Assembly: GCA_043736515.1 (NCBI GenBank)
Contig: JAYTCK010000066.1
Coordinates: 1 to 6,114 of the forward strand
Source: MHLP01 sp043736515
Lineage (GTDB): Bacteria; Patescibacteriota; Minisyncoccia; Phycocordibacterales; UBA6899
DNA: 6,114 nucleotides
Direction: 5' to 3'
In this document: positions 1-5,912 of the stretch, in pieces
How positions within the stretch are numbered: position 1 is the first letter of the stretch
How the letters are laid out: each line of letters opens with the position of its first letter
The notes under the pieces: generated by a model
The model's input: only the letters and a program-made list of their open reading frames with translations
The model's database searches: none
What the model was told of the DNA's origin: nothing
Made by a program: the position numbers and the translations under genes

Positions 1-1
1 G

Positions 2-811
2 CTACGCAACATACTCATCGAGAAAAAGTCGACTGCGGGGATTATCGCAAAAATTGAGACAAGCGGGGCAATGGACCGTATCGAAGAAATTATTCACGCC
101 GCTCGTGGGGTCATGGTTGCGCGGGGTGACTTGGCTGTAGAGATAGACAGAGCGGATGTGCCACTTGCTCAGAAGCGTATCATTCGTGCAGCGAACGTAG
201 CAGGAAAAACGGTTATTACTGCTACACAGATGCTTGATTCCATGACTACTGAATCCACACCTACGCGCGCAGAAATTAATGATGTTGCAAATGCAATCTT
301 CGATGGTACTGATGCAGTCATGCTTTCTCAGGAGACTTCAATCGGGGTTGACCCAGTACACGTTGTCGCCACAATGGCTTCTATCGCACTACACACCGAG
401 CAGAGTCAGCTGTATCGAGAGGAAGTAGTTCGACATCGCGGGTTGGCTATTGGTGTGGTTGACACCGTATCTTCGGCGGTGGCGCAAAGTATTTTGACCT
501 CAGGTGCGGTAGCAATCGTCGCACTTACTGAATCCGGATTTACTCCGCGCATAGTGTCGCGACACAAACCCAGCGCTCCGATACTGGCACTTACACACAT
601 CGCAGAAACGCATCGTCAGCTTGCCCTCACATATGGAATTTCCGCACATATGACAAAAAGTGTGCACAATATCACGGACGCACTCGCATTGGCGCGGAAA
701 GAACTCGTGCGCACAAAACTCGCACAAAAGGGTGACGTATTTTTACTCGTCGCCGGTATCCCCTTTGGCAGAAGGGGTGGTACAAATGCACTAGTCATAC
801 AAACCGTGTAG
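2..811 (+). CDS. pyk: Pyruvate kinase, C-terminal part (5' end outside window)
   Basis: Pyruvate kinase transfers phosphate from phosphoenolpyruvate to ADP in the last step of glycolysis, in the cytoplasm. The reading frame is open from base 2, so this is a 5'-truncated gene of which 269 residues are visible. Seen directly: the KIE motif with the catalytic lysine (codon 50-52) and the metal-binding glutamate (56-58), the ARGD motif whose aspartate (128-130) is the second metal ligand, the TATQMLDSM active-site segment, the PTRAEINDVANAIFDGTDA block, and MLSQETSIG closing the barrel. The C-terminal allosteric domain follows and ends normally (GIPFGRRGGTNALV), so the 3' end is intact. The internal ATG at base 71 is not the start, because conserved sequence continues upstream of it. 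The usual ARGDLG appears as ARGDLA, a mild variation. The gene converges on the esterase gene. The 88 bases between them (812-899) hold no convincing terminator, only a 5-bp hairpin at 832-844 without a T-tract. Confidence 0.97.
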   Translation, partial: LRNILIEKKSTAGIIAKIETSGAMDRIEEIIHAARGVMVARGDLAVEIDRADVPLAQKRIIRAANVAGKTVITATQMLDSMTTESTPTRAEINDVANAIFDGTDAVMLSQETSIGVDPVHVVATMASIALHTEQSQLYREEVVRHRGLAIGVVDTVSSAVAQSILTSGAVAIVALTESGFTPRIVSRHKPSAPILALTHIAETHRQLALTYGISAHMTKSVHNITDALALARKELVRTKLAQKGDVFLLVAGIPFGRRGGTNALVIQTV

Positions 812-899
812 TGCATATCCGCATTGCGTAATCCTCGTTGAGGAGAGGGGTCAATACAGCCAAAATATTCTGCGCAGCAATAATATAGCACGGATAATA

Positions 900-1619
900 T
901 TAATCAACCCTGAGGTCAAGGAGAGGGAGAACTGTGGGAAGTATGTTCTCTTTGGCAATAATACGAGCGCCTTCCGGGTTCGGGTGGATGCCATCTGCTT
1001 GATTGAGTGCGGGGTCAAGCGCAACGCCCGCGAGGAGGAACGGTACAAGTGGAACATTATATTTTTTTGATAAGGTCGGATAGACGGCATTAAACTCATT
1101 TACATAATTTTCCCCGAGATTACTAGGGGCATACATGCCCGCCAAAATAACACGCACATTTCCTGCTTGGAATTTCTCAATAATTTGGGCCAGATTGTTT
1201 TTGGTGTTTTCGGGGGGAATGCCACGAAGTGCATCGTTGCCTCCGAGCGCGATAATAACAAAGTCTGGTTTTTGCGCGATCACAAAATCCACACGACGCA
1301 GGCCACCTGCCGTTGTTTCTCCGGAGACGCCAGAGTTTATTACTGATATGACTGCACCGCTATCTTCTAGCAATTGCTGGAGTACCGCAGGATATGCATC
1401 ATTTACGCTAAGACCGTAGCCTGCGGTAATACTGTCTCCAAAGGCAACAATGGTTTGGCGCGGTGTATTTGTTACAGGCAGAGTCATGCTCGATGTAGCA
1501 ATTGGGACCAGAGTGAGAGTGTCACGAGGTTGAGTGGTCTCGGTTTTCCCTAGGACTATAAATGAGGAAATAATGAGTACAACAAAAAACCCCAGAATGA
1601 GTTTCCACCATAACTTCAT
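900..1619 (-). CDS. tesA: Membrane-anchored SGNH/GDSL esterase, TesA-like (arylesterase / lysophospholipase)
   Basis: Serine hydrolase of the SGNH family, predicted to cleave acyl esters or thioesters at the outer face of the membrane. From the ATG at 1619 it has 239 residues. All SGNH blocks are visible: GDSIT with nucleophile S63, GVSGET with oxyanion glycine G100, GGNDALRG with N128, and DGIHPNPEG with D209 and H212. The spacing from serine to histidine and the DGIHPN and GGNDxLRG wording match E. coli TesA closely. An N-terminal hydrophobic helix (about residues 3-24) preceded by K2 and K6, with no obvious signal-peptidase or lipobox site, suggests a membrane anchor, followed by a Thr/Ser/Pro-rich linker (about 25-54). 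An upstream in-frame ATG at 1646 would add nine residues (MYPHSIIGL). I prefer 1619 because the helix then begins normally and a weak TAGG-like ribosome site precedes it. The gene is divergent from the ybbA-ybbP pair, as in E. coli. True substrate unknown. Confidence 0.93.
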   Translation of the reverse strand: MKLWWKLILGFFVVLIISSFIVLGKTETTQPRDTLTLVPIATSSMTLPVTNTPRQTIVAFGDSITAGYGLSVNDAYPAVLQQLLEDSGAVISVINSGVSGETTAGGLRRVDFVIAQKPDFVIIALGGNDALRGIPPENTKNNLAQIIEKFQAGNVRVILAGMYAPSNLGENYVNEFNAVYPTLSKKYNVPLVPFLLAGVALDPALNQADGIHPNPEGARIIAKENILPTVLPLLDLRVD

Positions 1620-1631
1620 CAAACCTATAAT
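1602..1631 (+). promoter_or_regulatory. Candidate promoter for the ybbA-ybbP operon
   Basis: A perfect TATAAT box lies at 1626-1631. A 4-of-6 match to the -35 consensus (TTTCCA, 1602-1607) sits 18 bases upstream. Transcription would start near 1638, giving a leader of about 30 bases before the ATG at 1670. The elements overlap the esterase gene's 5' end: the -35 box is inside its first codons and the -10 box is just upstream of its preferred start. The two divergent genes therefore share a very short control region. Predicted from sequence only. Confidence 0.5.
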
Positions 1632-1659
1632 ACTATGTGGATACATATTGAAATGATAA

Positions 1660-1672
1660 CATATGCCATATG
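1660..1672. repeat. Double CATATG palindrome overlapping the ybbA start codon
   Basis: CATATG occurs at 1660-1665 and again at 1667-1672 with one base between. Each copy is self-complementary, so the pair is both a direct and an inverted repeat. The second copy contains the ATG of the ABC ATPase gene. It lies in the short divergent control region and could be an operator half-site pair or a weak start-codon hairpin, but such a short AT-rich repeat can also arise by chance. Confidence 0.3.
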
Positions 1673-2335
1673 ATTGAACTCACGAATGTTTTTAAGTCTT
1701 ATACGCAAGGAGAGACCGTAATCCCCGTTCTCCGCGATGTGAATCTTTTTATTGAGGATGGTGAGCACGTCGCCATTATTGGCACCTCGGGCTCAGGGAA
1801 GTCGACTTTACTTTCTCTCATGTCAGGGATGGATAAGCCGGACAAAGGAACTGTCGCAATAGAAGGCAAAGACCTCTCCAAACTTTCTGAATCAGCACTC
1901 TCGCTTTTTCGTAATAAAGATATTGGTATCATCTTTCAGTCATTTGAGCTCGTTCCCTCTTTTTCTGCACTAGAAAATGTTATGCTCCCGCTTGATATTG
2001 GGAAAACGGGCGGTACTACTGAAGCCATCAAAGCGCTCACGGAGGTAGGACTCCTCCACCGCAAAATGCACCTGCCCTCCATGCTTTCAGGTGGTGAAGA
2101 ACAACGCGTCGCTATCGCCCGTGCCCTCGCACAGAACCCAAAGATACTCTTTGCAGATGAACCTACGGGGAACCTCGACCCTAAAACTGGTGCCGAAGTG
2201 CTTTCCCTTCTAAAAAATGCTGCAGGCGGGAGGAGTCGCACGCTCGTCATCATCACTCATGACCCCGCAATTGCGAAAATGATGGATAGGGTTATCGAAA
2301 TAACAAATGGCACTGTACGCGAAAAGACATCATGA
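1670..2335 (+). CDS. ybbA: ABC transporter ATP-binding subunit, YbbA/LolD-like
   Basis: Cytoplasmic ATPase that powers the adjacent permease; type VII (MacB/LolD/FtsE-like) ABC family. It has 221 residues, typical for the family. Visible in order: Walker A GTSGSGKST at 38-46 with K44, Q-loop Q90 followed by SFELVPSFSALENVMLPL, ABC signature LSGGEEQR at 139-146, Walker B ILFADEPTGNLD at 159-170 with catalytic E164, and the switch histidine H197 in ITHD. All catalytic residues are present, so it should be active. The signature is slightly unusual: LSGGEEQR where LSGGQQQR or LSGGEQQR is common. The ATG at 1670 gives the standard beginning MIELTNVFKSY; no ribosome site precedes it. Its TGA stop overlaps the permease ATG by four bases (ATGA, 2332-2335), indicating translational coupling. 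LolD or MacB subunits are hard to separate by ATPase sequence alone; the YbbA call rests on the partner permease and the neighbouring TesA-like gene. Confidence 0.95.
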   Translation: MIELTNVFKSYTQGETVIPVLRDVNLFIEDGEHVAIIGTSGSGKSTLLSLMSGMDKPDKGTVAIEGKDLSKLSESALSLFRNKDIGIIFQSFELVPSFSALENVMLPLDIGKTGGTTEAIKALTEVGLLHRKMHLPSMLSGGEEQRVAIARALAQNPKILFADEPTGNLDPKTGAEVLSLLKNAAGGRSRTLVIITHDPAIAKMMDRVIEITNGTVREKTS

Positions 2336-4836
2336 TCATAACTACTCTTCTTCCACGGCTGATTCACCGGAACGGCAAACGGCTCATGCTCGCCTTCGGG
2401 AGCTTGCTCGTTGGTGCGCTCACGCTTGCTGTTGTGCTCGGTCTCATTGGCAGTGTTGAGCGTTTTTTCGTATCCGAATCACGTACACTCCTCGGAGGTG
2501 ATGTGACAATCGAAGATGATGTCGCTATTGATTTGTCTCATCCCCTGCTTTTGCGACTGAGTGACGAAGGAGCCCTGCTTTCGCCCCGCATTGAGACAAT
2601 GGTCGTAGCACGGAAGGAAGGTGCAGTAAAAGAAAACGCCATCGCAAACTTACTTGTGTCATTGAAAGTAGTCGACAACAATTACCCGCTCTTTGGAAGT
2701 ATGGGTCTTACTCGCGCCGAAGTGCGAACACCATCACCGACAGAGATATTTGTTGCAGAGGACTTACTTGTGCGTATGGGGGTCACGATTGGAGAAACGC
2801 TGTACTTGGGGAATACTCCATTCCTAATCACCAATGTGATTACGAGTGAGCCAGACCGCGTCGGAGGAAGTTTCCGCTTGGGGCCACTTGCCGTACTTTC
2901 ACACGAAGGTTTTCTGCGCACTGGGCTTCTCGGAAAGCAAAGTCGTGTCGACCACATTCTTGCAGTACGCTACCCCGCGACATTTACAGGGAGCGATGCC
3001 GTCAACGCAACGGCAGAAATTAGTGAATCGTTTCCAAGACCAAAATACCGAGTAGCAATAGCCAAAGACGGACCATCTTCGCTGTTGCGCGTACTTGATT
3101 CGGCAGAGCGCTTTTTCTTCACGATGATTGTACTTGCGCTTTTCTTGGTTATCGTAAATATTCGACTCAACCTTGTTTATTTTCTTTCCTCATTTCAAAA
3201 AACAATAGCAATCATGCGTTCACTTGGAATGCGAAAAAGTCAGTTGCTCGCACTTTTTCTATCACTTCTCCTCTTTGGGGCAGTGTGCGCAGGGGTCCTT
3301 GGCGTGCTCATGGGCAATATCATCGCCAACACAGCACTTCCATTTGCGAGTGAATATATTGAGAGTGCACTTCCTGTCATTCCTATCCTTGATAATGTTA
3401 TAAGGGTCACGGTATTCGTTTTTCTATTGTGTTTATTTGCGACACTTGAATTTTTTGTTCGACTGCTTTCGATTGAGCCGAGAATGTTGCTACACGGTTA
3501 CGACTCCTTGCGGGGAAGATTTTCCCTCCCACTCAAAGAGTTGTCCTTACTTTTTCTAACACTCCTTTCTTTCTATGCTGGAGTCTACTACCTTACCGAA
3601 CGGGCACTCGTGGCACTGACTGCAGTGGGAGGAATTACAGGGGTTTTTGCAGTTCTCTTTCTACTTTCCCGTGGTGCAATCGTACTCGGTCATCAGGCAC
3701 GATTTGCCCTGCCATTTTCGATACGAAGTATTCTGAATTTCCTTAAGCACCAAGGGATTCTCGGTACAACTGCCATTGCATCACTGACAATTGCCCTTGC
3801 AAGTGTTTTTGCCATAGCCCTACTTGAGAAAAATATGCTTAACAACTTGAGTGTAGAGTTCAAGGAGGATGCGCCTAATATATACCTTGTTGATGTTCAA
3901 GAAGACCAGCTTAGTGGCGTACGTGAAATCATGGGGAGTACATGGAAGGACTTTGGAAGAGTTCCTGCGCGCTTTACCAAGCGTGATGGATATGACATAC
4001 AAGCAAACCTCGCAACGGAGGATAGTGAGATGCGAAGAGAATTTAACGTCACATCAGGTAGCGCCCTTATTGATGGTGAGCGATTGATAAGTGGAACATG
4101 GCATGGACCGACAGGAAGGGGTGATGTGTCGGTGGAGGAAGATTTTGCAAAACGCGCAAAACTGAGTATTGGTAGTCGCGTGGAGTTCACCGTGCAAGGC
4201 TTCCCAGTGGAGGCAACTGTGACGTCTATACGAGCCGTTACAACAACAGGTGGGTTGCCATTCTTTTTTCTTGTATTCAGTCCTGATGTCCTCCTGGGAA
4301 TTCCACGCACAAGCTTTGGTTACGCATATGCCCCCGCAGAAGAAATACCAAAGCTACAAAACGAGCTCGCGCGTCGCTATCCGAACATTACTTCAATTCC
4401 TACGACAGAAATAATCAAAGCAGCAACAAAAATAGTCGGGGCACTTTCTGTGGCAGTCGTGGCTACCGCCTTTCCTGCACTTGTGCTTGGACTCATTCTC
4501 ATCATTGCAATGCTTGCCATTTCTGCGCGTGAGCGCACCAACGACATGCTTGTCTTTACTGCATATGGCGCACGTACGAAATTGCTTTTTCTGATTTTCC
4601 TCATTGAATCAAGCGCTATTGTTGTACTCGCAGGAATATTTGCGACACTCCTCTCCCACGTAGGGGTGTATGCTTTGAATTATTATGTATTTGATTTCAC
4701 TGGTTTTTACTTTGCGATAAATAATGTGTACCTTTTTGGAGTGATACTCACTGCGACACTCTTTATTGCGTATTTGTTTGCTCGACGATTTGGGAATATT
4801 TCTCCCGCGGAGTTGCTTCGTAAAGAAGGGCTATAA
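2332..4836 (+). CDS. ybbP: YbbP-like ABC transporter permease (ten-helix, double FtsX domain)
   Basis: Integral membrane subunit pairing with the ATPase encoded just upstream. At 834 residues it is close to E. coli YbbP (about 800) and about twice a LolC/E or MacB-type permease core. By hydropathy I see helices near residues 18-42, 258-284, 304-334, 354-380, 400-422, 424-446, 473-497, 700-732, 750-782 and 795-818, with two large extracytoplasmic domains at about 43-255 and 498-700. Each half carries an FtsX-type unit with a cytoplasmic coupling segment: IAIMRSLGMRKSQL near 292-305 and MLVFTAYGARTKLL near 739-752. Family wording includes LLGGDVTIE (53-61), RREFNVT (568-574), VSVEEDFAKRAKLSIGSRVEF (599-619) and the PFFFLVFSPDVL stretch (643-654), all resembling YbbP proteins. 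The frame is intact with no sign of decay. It likely moves or extracts hydrophobic molecules from the membrane, inferred from YbbAP; the substrate is unknown. Confidence 0.95.
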   Translation: MIITTLLPRLIHRNGKRLMLAFGSLLVGALTLAVVLGLIGSVERFFVSESRTLLGGDVTIEDDVAIDLSHPLLLRLSDEGALLSPRIETMVVARKEGAVKENAIANLLVSLKVVDNNYPLFGSMGLTRAEVRTPSPTEIFVAEDLLVRMGVTIGETLYLGNTPFLITNVITSEPDRVGGSFRLGPLAVLSHEGFLRTGLLGKQSRVDHILAVRYPATFTGSDAVNATAEISESFPRPKYRVAIAKDGPSSLLRVLDSAERFFFTMIVLALFLVIVNIRLNLVYFLSSFQKTIAIMRSLGMRKSQLLALFLSLLLFGAVCAGVLGVLMGNIIANTALPFASEYIESALPVIPILDNVIRVTVFVFLLCLFATLEFFVRLLSIEPRMLLHGYDSLRGRFSLPLKELSLLFLTLLSFYAGVYYLTERALVALTAVGGITGVFAVLFLLSRGAIVLGHQARFALPFSIRSILNFLKHQGILGTTAIASLTIALASVFAIALLEKNMLNNLSVEFKEDAPNIYLVDVQEDQLSGVREIMGSTWKDFGRVPARFTKRDGYDIQANLATEDSEMRREFNVTSGSALIDGERLISGTWHGPTGRGDVSVEEDFAKRAKLSIGSRVEFTVQGFPVEATVTSIRAVTTTGGLPFFFLVFSPDVLLGIPRTSFGYAYAPAEEIPKLQNELARRYPNITSIPTTEIIKAATKIVGALSVAVVATAFPALVLGLILIIAMLAISARERTNDMLVFTAYGARTKLLFLIFLIESSAIVVLAGIFATLLSHVGVYALNYYVFDFTGFYFAINNVYLFGVILTATLFIAYLFARRFGNISPAELLRKEGL

Positions 4837-4838
4837 AA

Positions 4839-5102
4839 CTACGAGAGAAACACTTCGAGGCTCCCCTCACCTCCATCTTGGATTTTTGATTGATTGAAAC
4901 GGATATTTCTTTGGGTAAGATATGACTTCACAAAGTCACGGAGTACTGGCCCCGACCTACTGTGATTGCCTTTTCCGACAACGATGCGGACGTGGGGGTA
5001 TGCGTGTGCATCGATGATCTTCTGCAAGATAGCCTCCGCTTCACGCGTGGTGTGCCCATGCAAGTCGACTATTACCCCTGGCTCTTGCGCGTACTTGTTC
5101 AT
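4839..5102 (-). CDS. Stand-alone Smr (small MutS-related) domain protein
   Basis: An 87-residue cytoplasmic protein consisting almost only of an Smr domain. Smr domains bind nucleic acids, and several have nuclease activity on branched DNA or on RNA, including cleavage at stalled ribosomes. Visible motifs from the ATG at 5102: VDLHGHT at 12-18 (the DLHG signature) and VVGKGNHSRSGPVLRDFV at 41-58 (the GKGxHSxxGxLr signature), then a short strand pair ending GGEGSLEVFLS. No MutS ATPase or clamp region is attached. The frame is open upstream with other starts at 5141 (ATG) and 5168 (TTG). The TTG lies inside a terminator hairpin, and the added residues show no Smr similarity, so 5102 is preferred; a GAGA-like ribosome site lies 5 bases before it and a TATACT box at 5114-5119. 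The stop lies two bases from the stop of the convergent ybbP. Which substrate this small Smr protein cuts or binds cannot be told from sequence. Confidence 0.9.
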   Translation of the reverse strand: MNKYAQEPGVIVDLHGHTTREAEAILQKIIDAHAYPHVRIVVGKGNHSRSGPVLRDFVKSYLTQRNIRFNQSKIQDGGEGSLEVFLS

Positions 5103-5113
5103 ATGATTCTCAT

Positions 5114-5119
5114 AGTATA
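5114..5119 (-). promoter_or_regulatory. Candidate -10 box for the Smr gene
   Basis: On the minus strand this reads TATACT, one change from TATAAT. It lies 11 bases before the preferred ATG at 5102, so transcription would begin only about five bases ahead of the start codon, giving a nearly leaderless message. I find no convincing -35 box at the usual distance. The hairpin at 5145-5180 upstream, which should end the preceding transcript, makes a separate promoter for this gene likely. Confidence 0.35.
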
Positions 5120-5144
5120 CACAAAGAAACCAACAGGGCATGTT

Positions 5145-5180
5145 CACAAAACGCACCTGCAATTGCAAGTGCGTTTTGTG
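5145..5180. terminator. Strong hairpin, probable bidirectional intrinsic terminator
   Basis: A perfect 12-bp inverted repeat (CACAAAACGCAC at 5145-5156, its complement at 5169-5180) encloses a 12-base loop. Inside the loop a further 4-bp TGCA/TGCA pairing (5158-5161 with 5164-5167) is possible after one mismatch. The GC-rich core is flanked by AAAA on one side and TTTT on the other, the typical arrangement of an intrinsic terminator working in both directions, although the T-run is short and ends in GTG. It begins 22 bases after the stop of the minus-strand gene ending at 5203, so it most likely terminates that transcript. It could also stop plus-strand transcription running past ybbP. Confidence 0.7.
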
Positions 5181-5202
5181 TCGATACTGAAGTATCTACT
5201 GG

Positions 5203-5433
5203 CTACTCTTTCGTCATCAACTTTTGAATTTGAGGCTGGTATTCTTTCATAACCGTCATGGTGGCCATCATTTGATCAGCGCCAGCGTCCGTCTTTTTCT
5301 TAATCTTCATGGCGATCTCTTCAAAAAGCTTAGGGTTCTTTGTGACGAGCGTCAAAATAAGGTCCTGCTCTTTTTGAGGAAGGTTTTTCAGTTTTGACTG
5401 AATAAGTTTTTTCATTAAAAATTCTTTGAACAT
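5203..5433 (-). CDS. Small charged helical protein of unknown function
   Basis: I do not recognise a named family. From the ATG at 5433 it is a 76-residue protein starting MFKEFLMKKLIQSKLKN. It is rich in lysine, glutamate, glutamine and methionine, contains no cysteine, and has no signal peptide, membrane helix or catalytic motif. The pattern suggests three or four amphipathic helices: about 1-17, 19-31 (after LPQKEQ), 34-48 (after the helix-capping KNPKLF), and 52-74. Small proteins with this look occur in Parcubacteria genomes (from memory, not checked). The start is well supported: a perfect TATAAT (5455-5460, minus strand) lies about 20 bases upstream, and a longer reading from 5469 would put that promoter inside the coding region. 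There is no ribosome site (ATCCCCACT precedes the ATG). A strong terminator follows, so it is probably a single-gene transcript. A protein-protein or nucleic-acid-binding role is possible but unsupported. Confidence 0.78.
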   Translation of the reverse strand: MFKEFLMKKLIQSKLKNLPQKEQDLILTLVTKNPKLFEEIAMKIKKKTDAGADQMMATMTVMKEYQPQIQKLMTKE

Positions 5434-5454
5434 AGTGGGGATTTTAATATACAA

Positions 5455-5460
5455 ATTATA
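5455..5460 (-). promoter_or_regulatory. -10 box for the small unknown gene
   Basis: The minus strand reads TATAAT, a perfect -10 consensus, about 21 bases before the ATG at 5433. The predicted transcript start near 5448 leaves a leader of about 15 bases. No good -35 hexamer is seen 16-18 bases upstream, so strength is uncertain. Its position between the end of the receiver gene (5517) and this gene suggests the small gene is transcribed on its own, even if the receiver operon also reads through. Confidence 0.5.
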
Positions 5461-5516
5461 CGAATGCAAGAAGCCACGGTTTTAGCGGCGTTCGGAGTTT
5501 TGATCAGCGAGCAAGA

Positions 5517-5909
5517 TTAATCTAGTCCCACGCGGGTTTTTATCTTTCTGACGACGTCTTCGATATTCCAATCTGACTTAACAAGAAAATCATAAGAGCC
5601 AGCTTCGGTAGCTTGGGCTACTTTTTCAGGATCATTAATGTTGGTGAGCAAAATAACTGCTGCTCCCCTTCCATATTCCGGGTCAAGGCGAAGTTTCTCA
5701 AGCATAGTAAGTCCGTCCATAACCGGCATCATGAGATCAAGGAGGATGAGGTCGGGATGTTCTGAGAGCGCCAGATCAAGTCCCTCCTGTCCGTTTTTTG
5801 CCTGAAAAACCGTGAAACCTTCAAAGGTGAGGATATCAGAAACCGCATTGCGGAGTGGCGCTTCATCTTCAACGATGAGTATTTTTTTGTTGAGTGGTGT
5901 TGTGGGCAT
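5517..5909 (-). CDS. Single-domain response regulator (CheY-like receiver)
   Basis: A 130-residue cytoplasmic receiver domain that takes phosphate from a histidine kinase; it has no output domain. The full set of receiver residues is present: acidic pocket E14-D15 in ILIVEDE, phospho-acceptor D58 in LLDLMMPVMDG, T89 in LLTN and K111 in FLVKSDW, with aromatic Y106 near the switch position. It should therefore be phosphorylatable and act through protein-protein contacts. The start at 5909 gives a short lead (MPTTPLNKK) before the first strand; no ribosome site is visible, only an A-rich run. It begins 3 bases after the stop of an upstream receiver gene on the same strand, so the two are almost surely co-transcribed. 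No kinase is in the window, so the pathway is unknown. The 83 bases after it hold no clear terminator. Confidence 0.97.
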   Translation of the reverse strand: MPTTPLNKKILIVEDEAPLRNAVSDILTFEGFTVFQAKNGQEGLDLALSEHPDLILLDLMMPVMDGLTMLEKLRLDPEYGRGAAVILLTNINDPEKVAQATEAGSYDFLVKSDWNIEDVVRKIKTRVGLD

Positions 5910-5912
5910 ATA

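Noticed and set aside
832..844. Hairpin TCCTC-GTT-GAGGA between pyk and the esterase gene as a terminator.
   Set aside because: The stem is only 5 bp and no T-tract follows on either strand.
616..1099. Minus-strand open frames at 616-891 and 851-1099 around the end of pyk and the esterase.
   Set aside because: The first is antisense to the pyruvate kinase C-terminal domain and the second overlaps the esterase 3' end in another frame. Neither shows a recognisable domain or start signals.
1135..1419. A 94-codon plus-strand open frame opposite the esterase gene.
   Set aside because: It lies wholly antisense to a well-supported SGNH hydrolase, its translation shows no motif and has an arginine/serine/proline-heavy shadow composition.
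3897..4310. A 137-codon minus-strand open frame inside the permease gene.
   Set aside because: It is antisense to a conserved YbbP domain, its translation is Arg/Ser/Pro-rich without motifs, and it has no promoter or ribosome site.
2332..4836. Identification of the permease as MacB or LolC/E.
   Set aside because: MacB and LolC/E have four helices and a single extracytoplasmic domain; this protein has about ten helices and two large extracytoplasmic domains, plus YbbP-like wording in the second.
5103..5168. N-terminal extension of the Smr protein from the TTG at 5168 or the ATG at 5141.
   Set aside because: The TTG lies in the loop of the terminator hairpin, the added residues show no Smr similarity, and the TATACT box and weak ribosome site favour the ATG at 5102.
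5434..5469. Longer start for the small unknown protein at 5469 (adding MHSYNLYIKIPT).
   Set aside because: The perfect TATAAT at 5455-5460 would then lie inside the coding region; the extension looks like translated promoter sequence.
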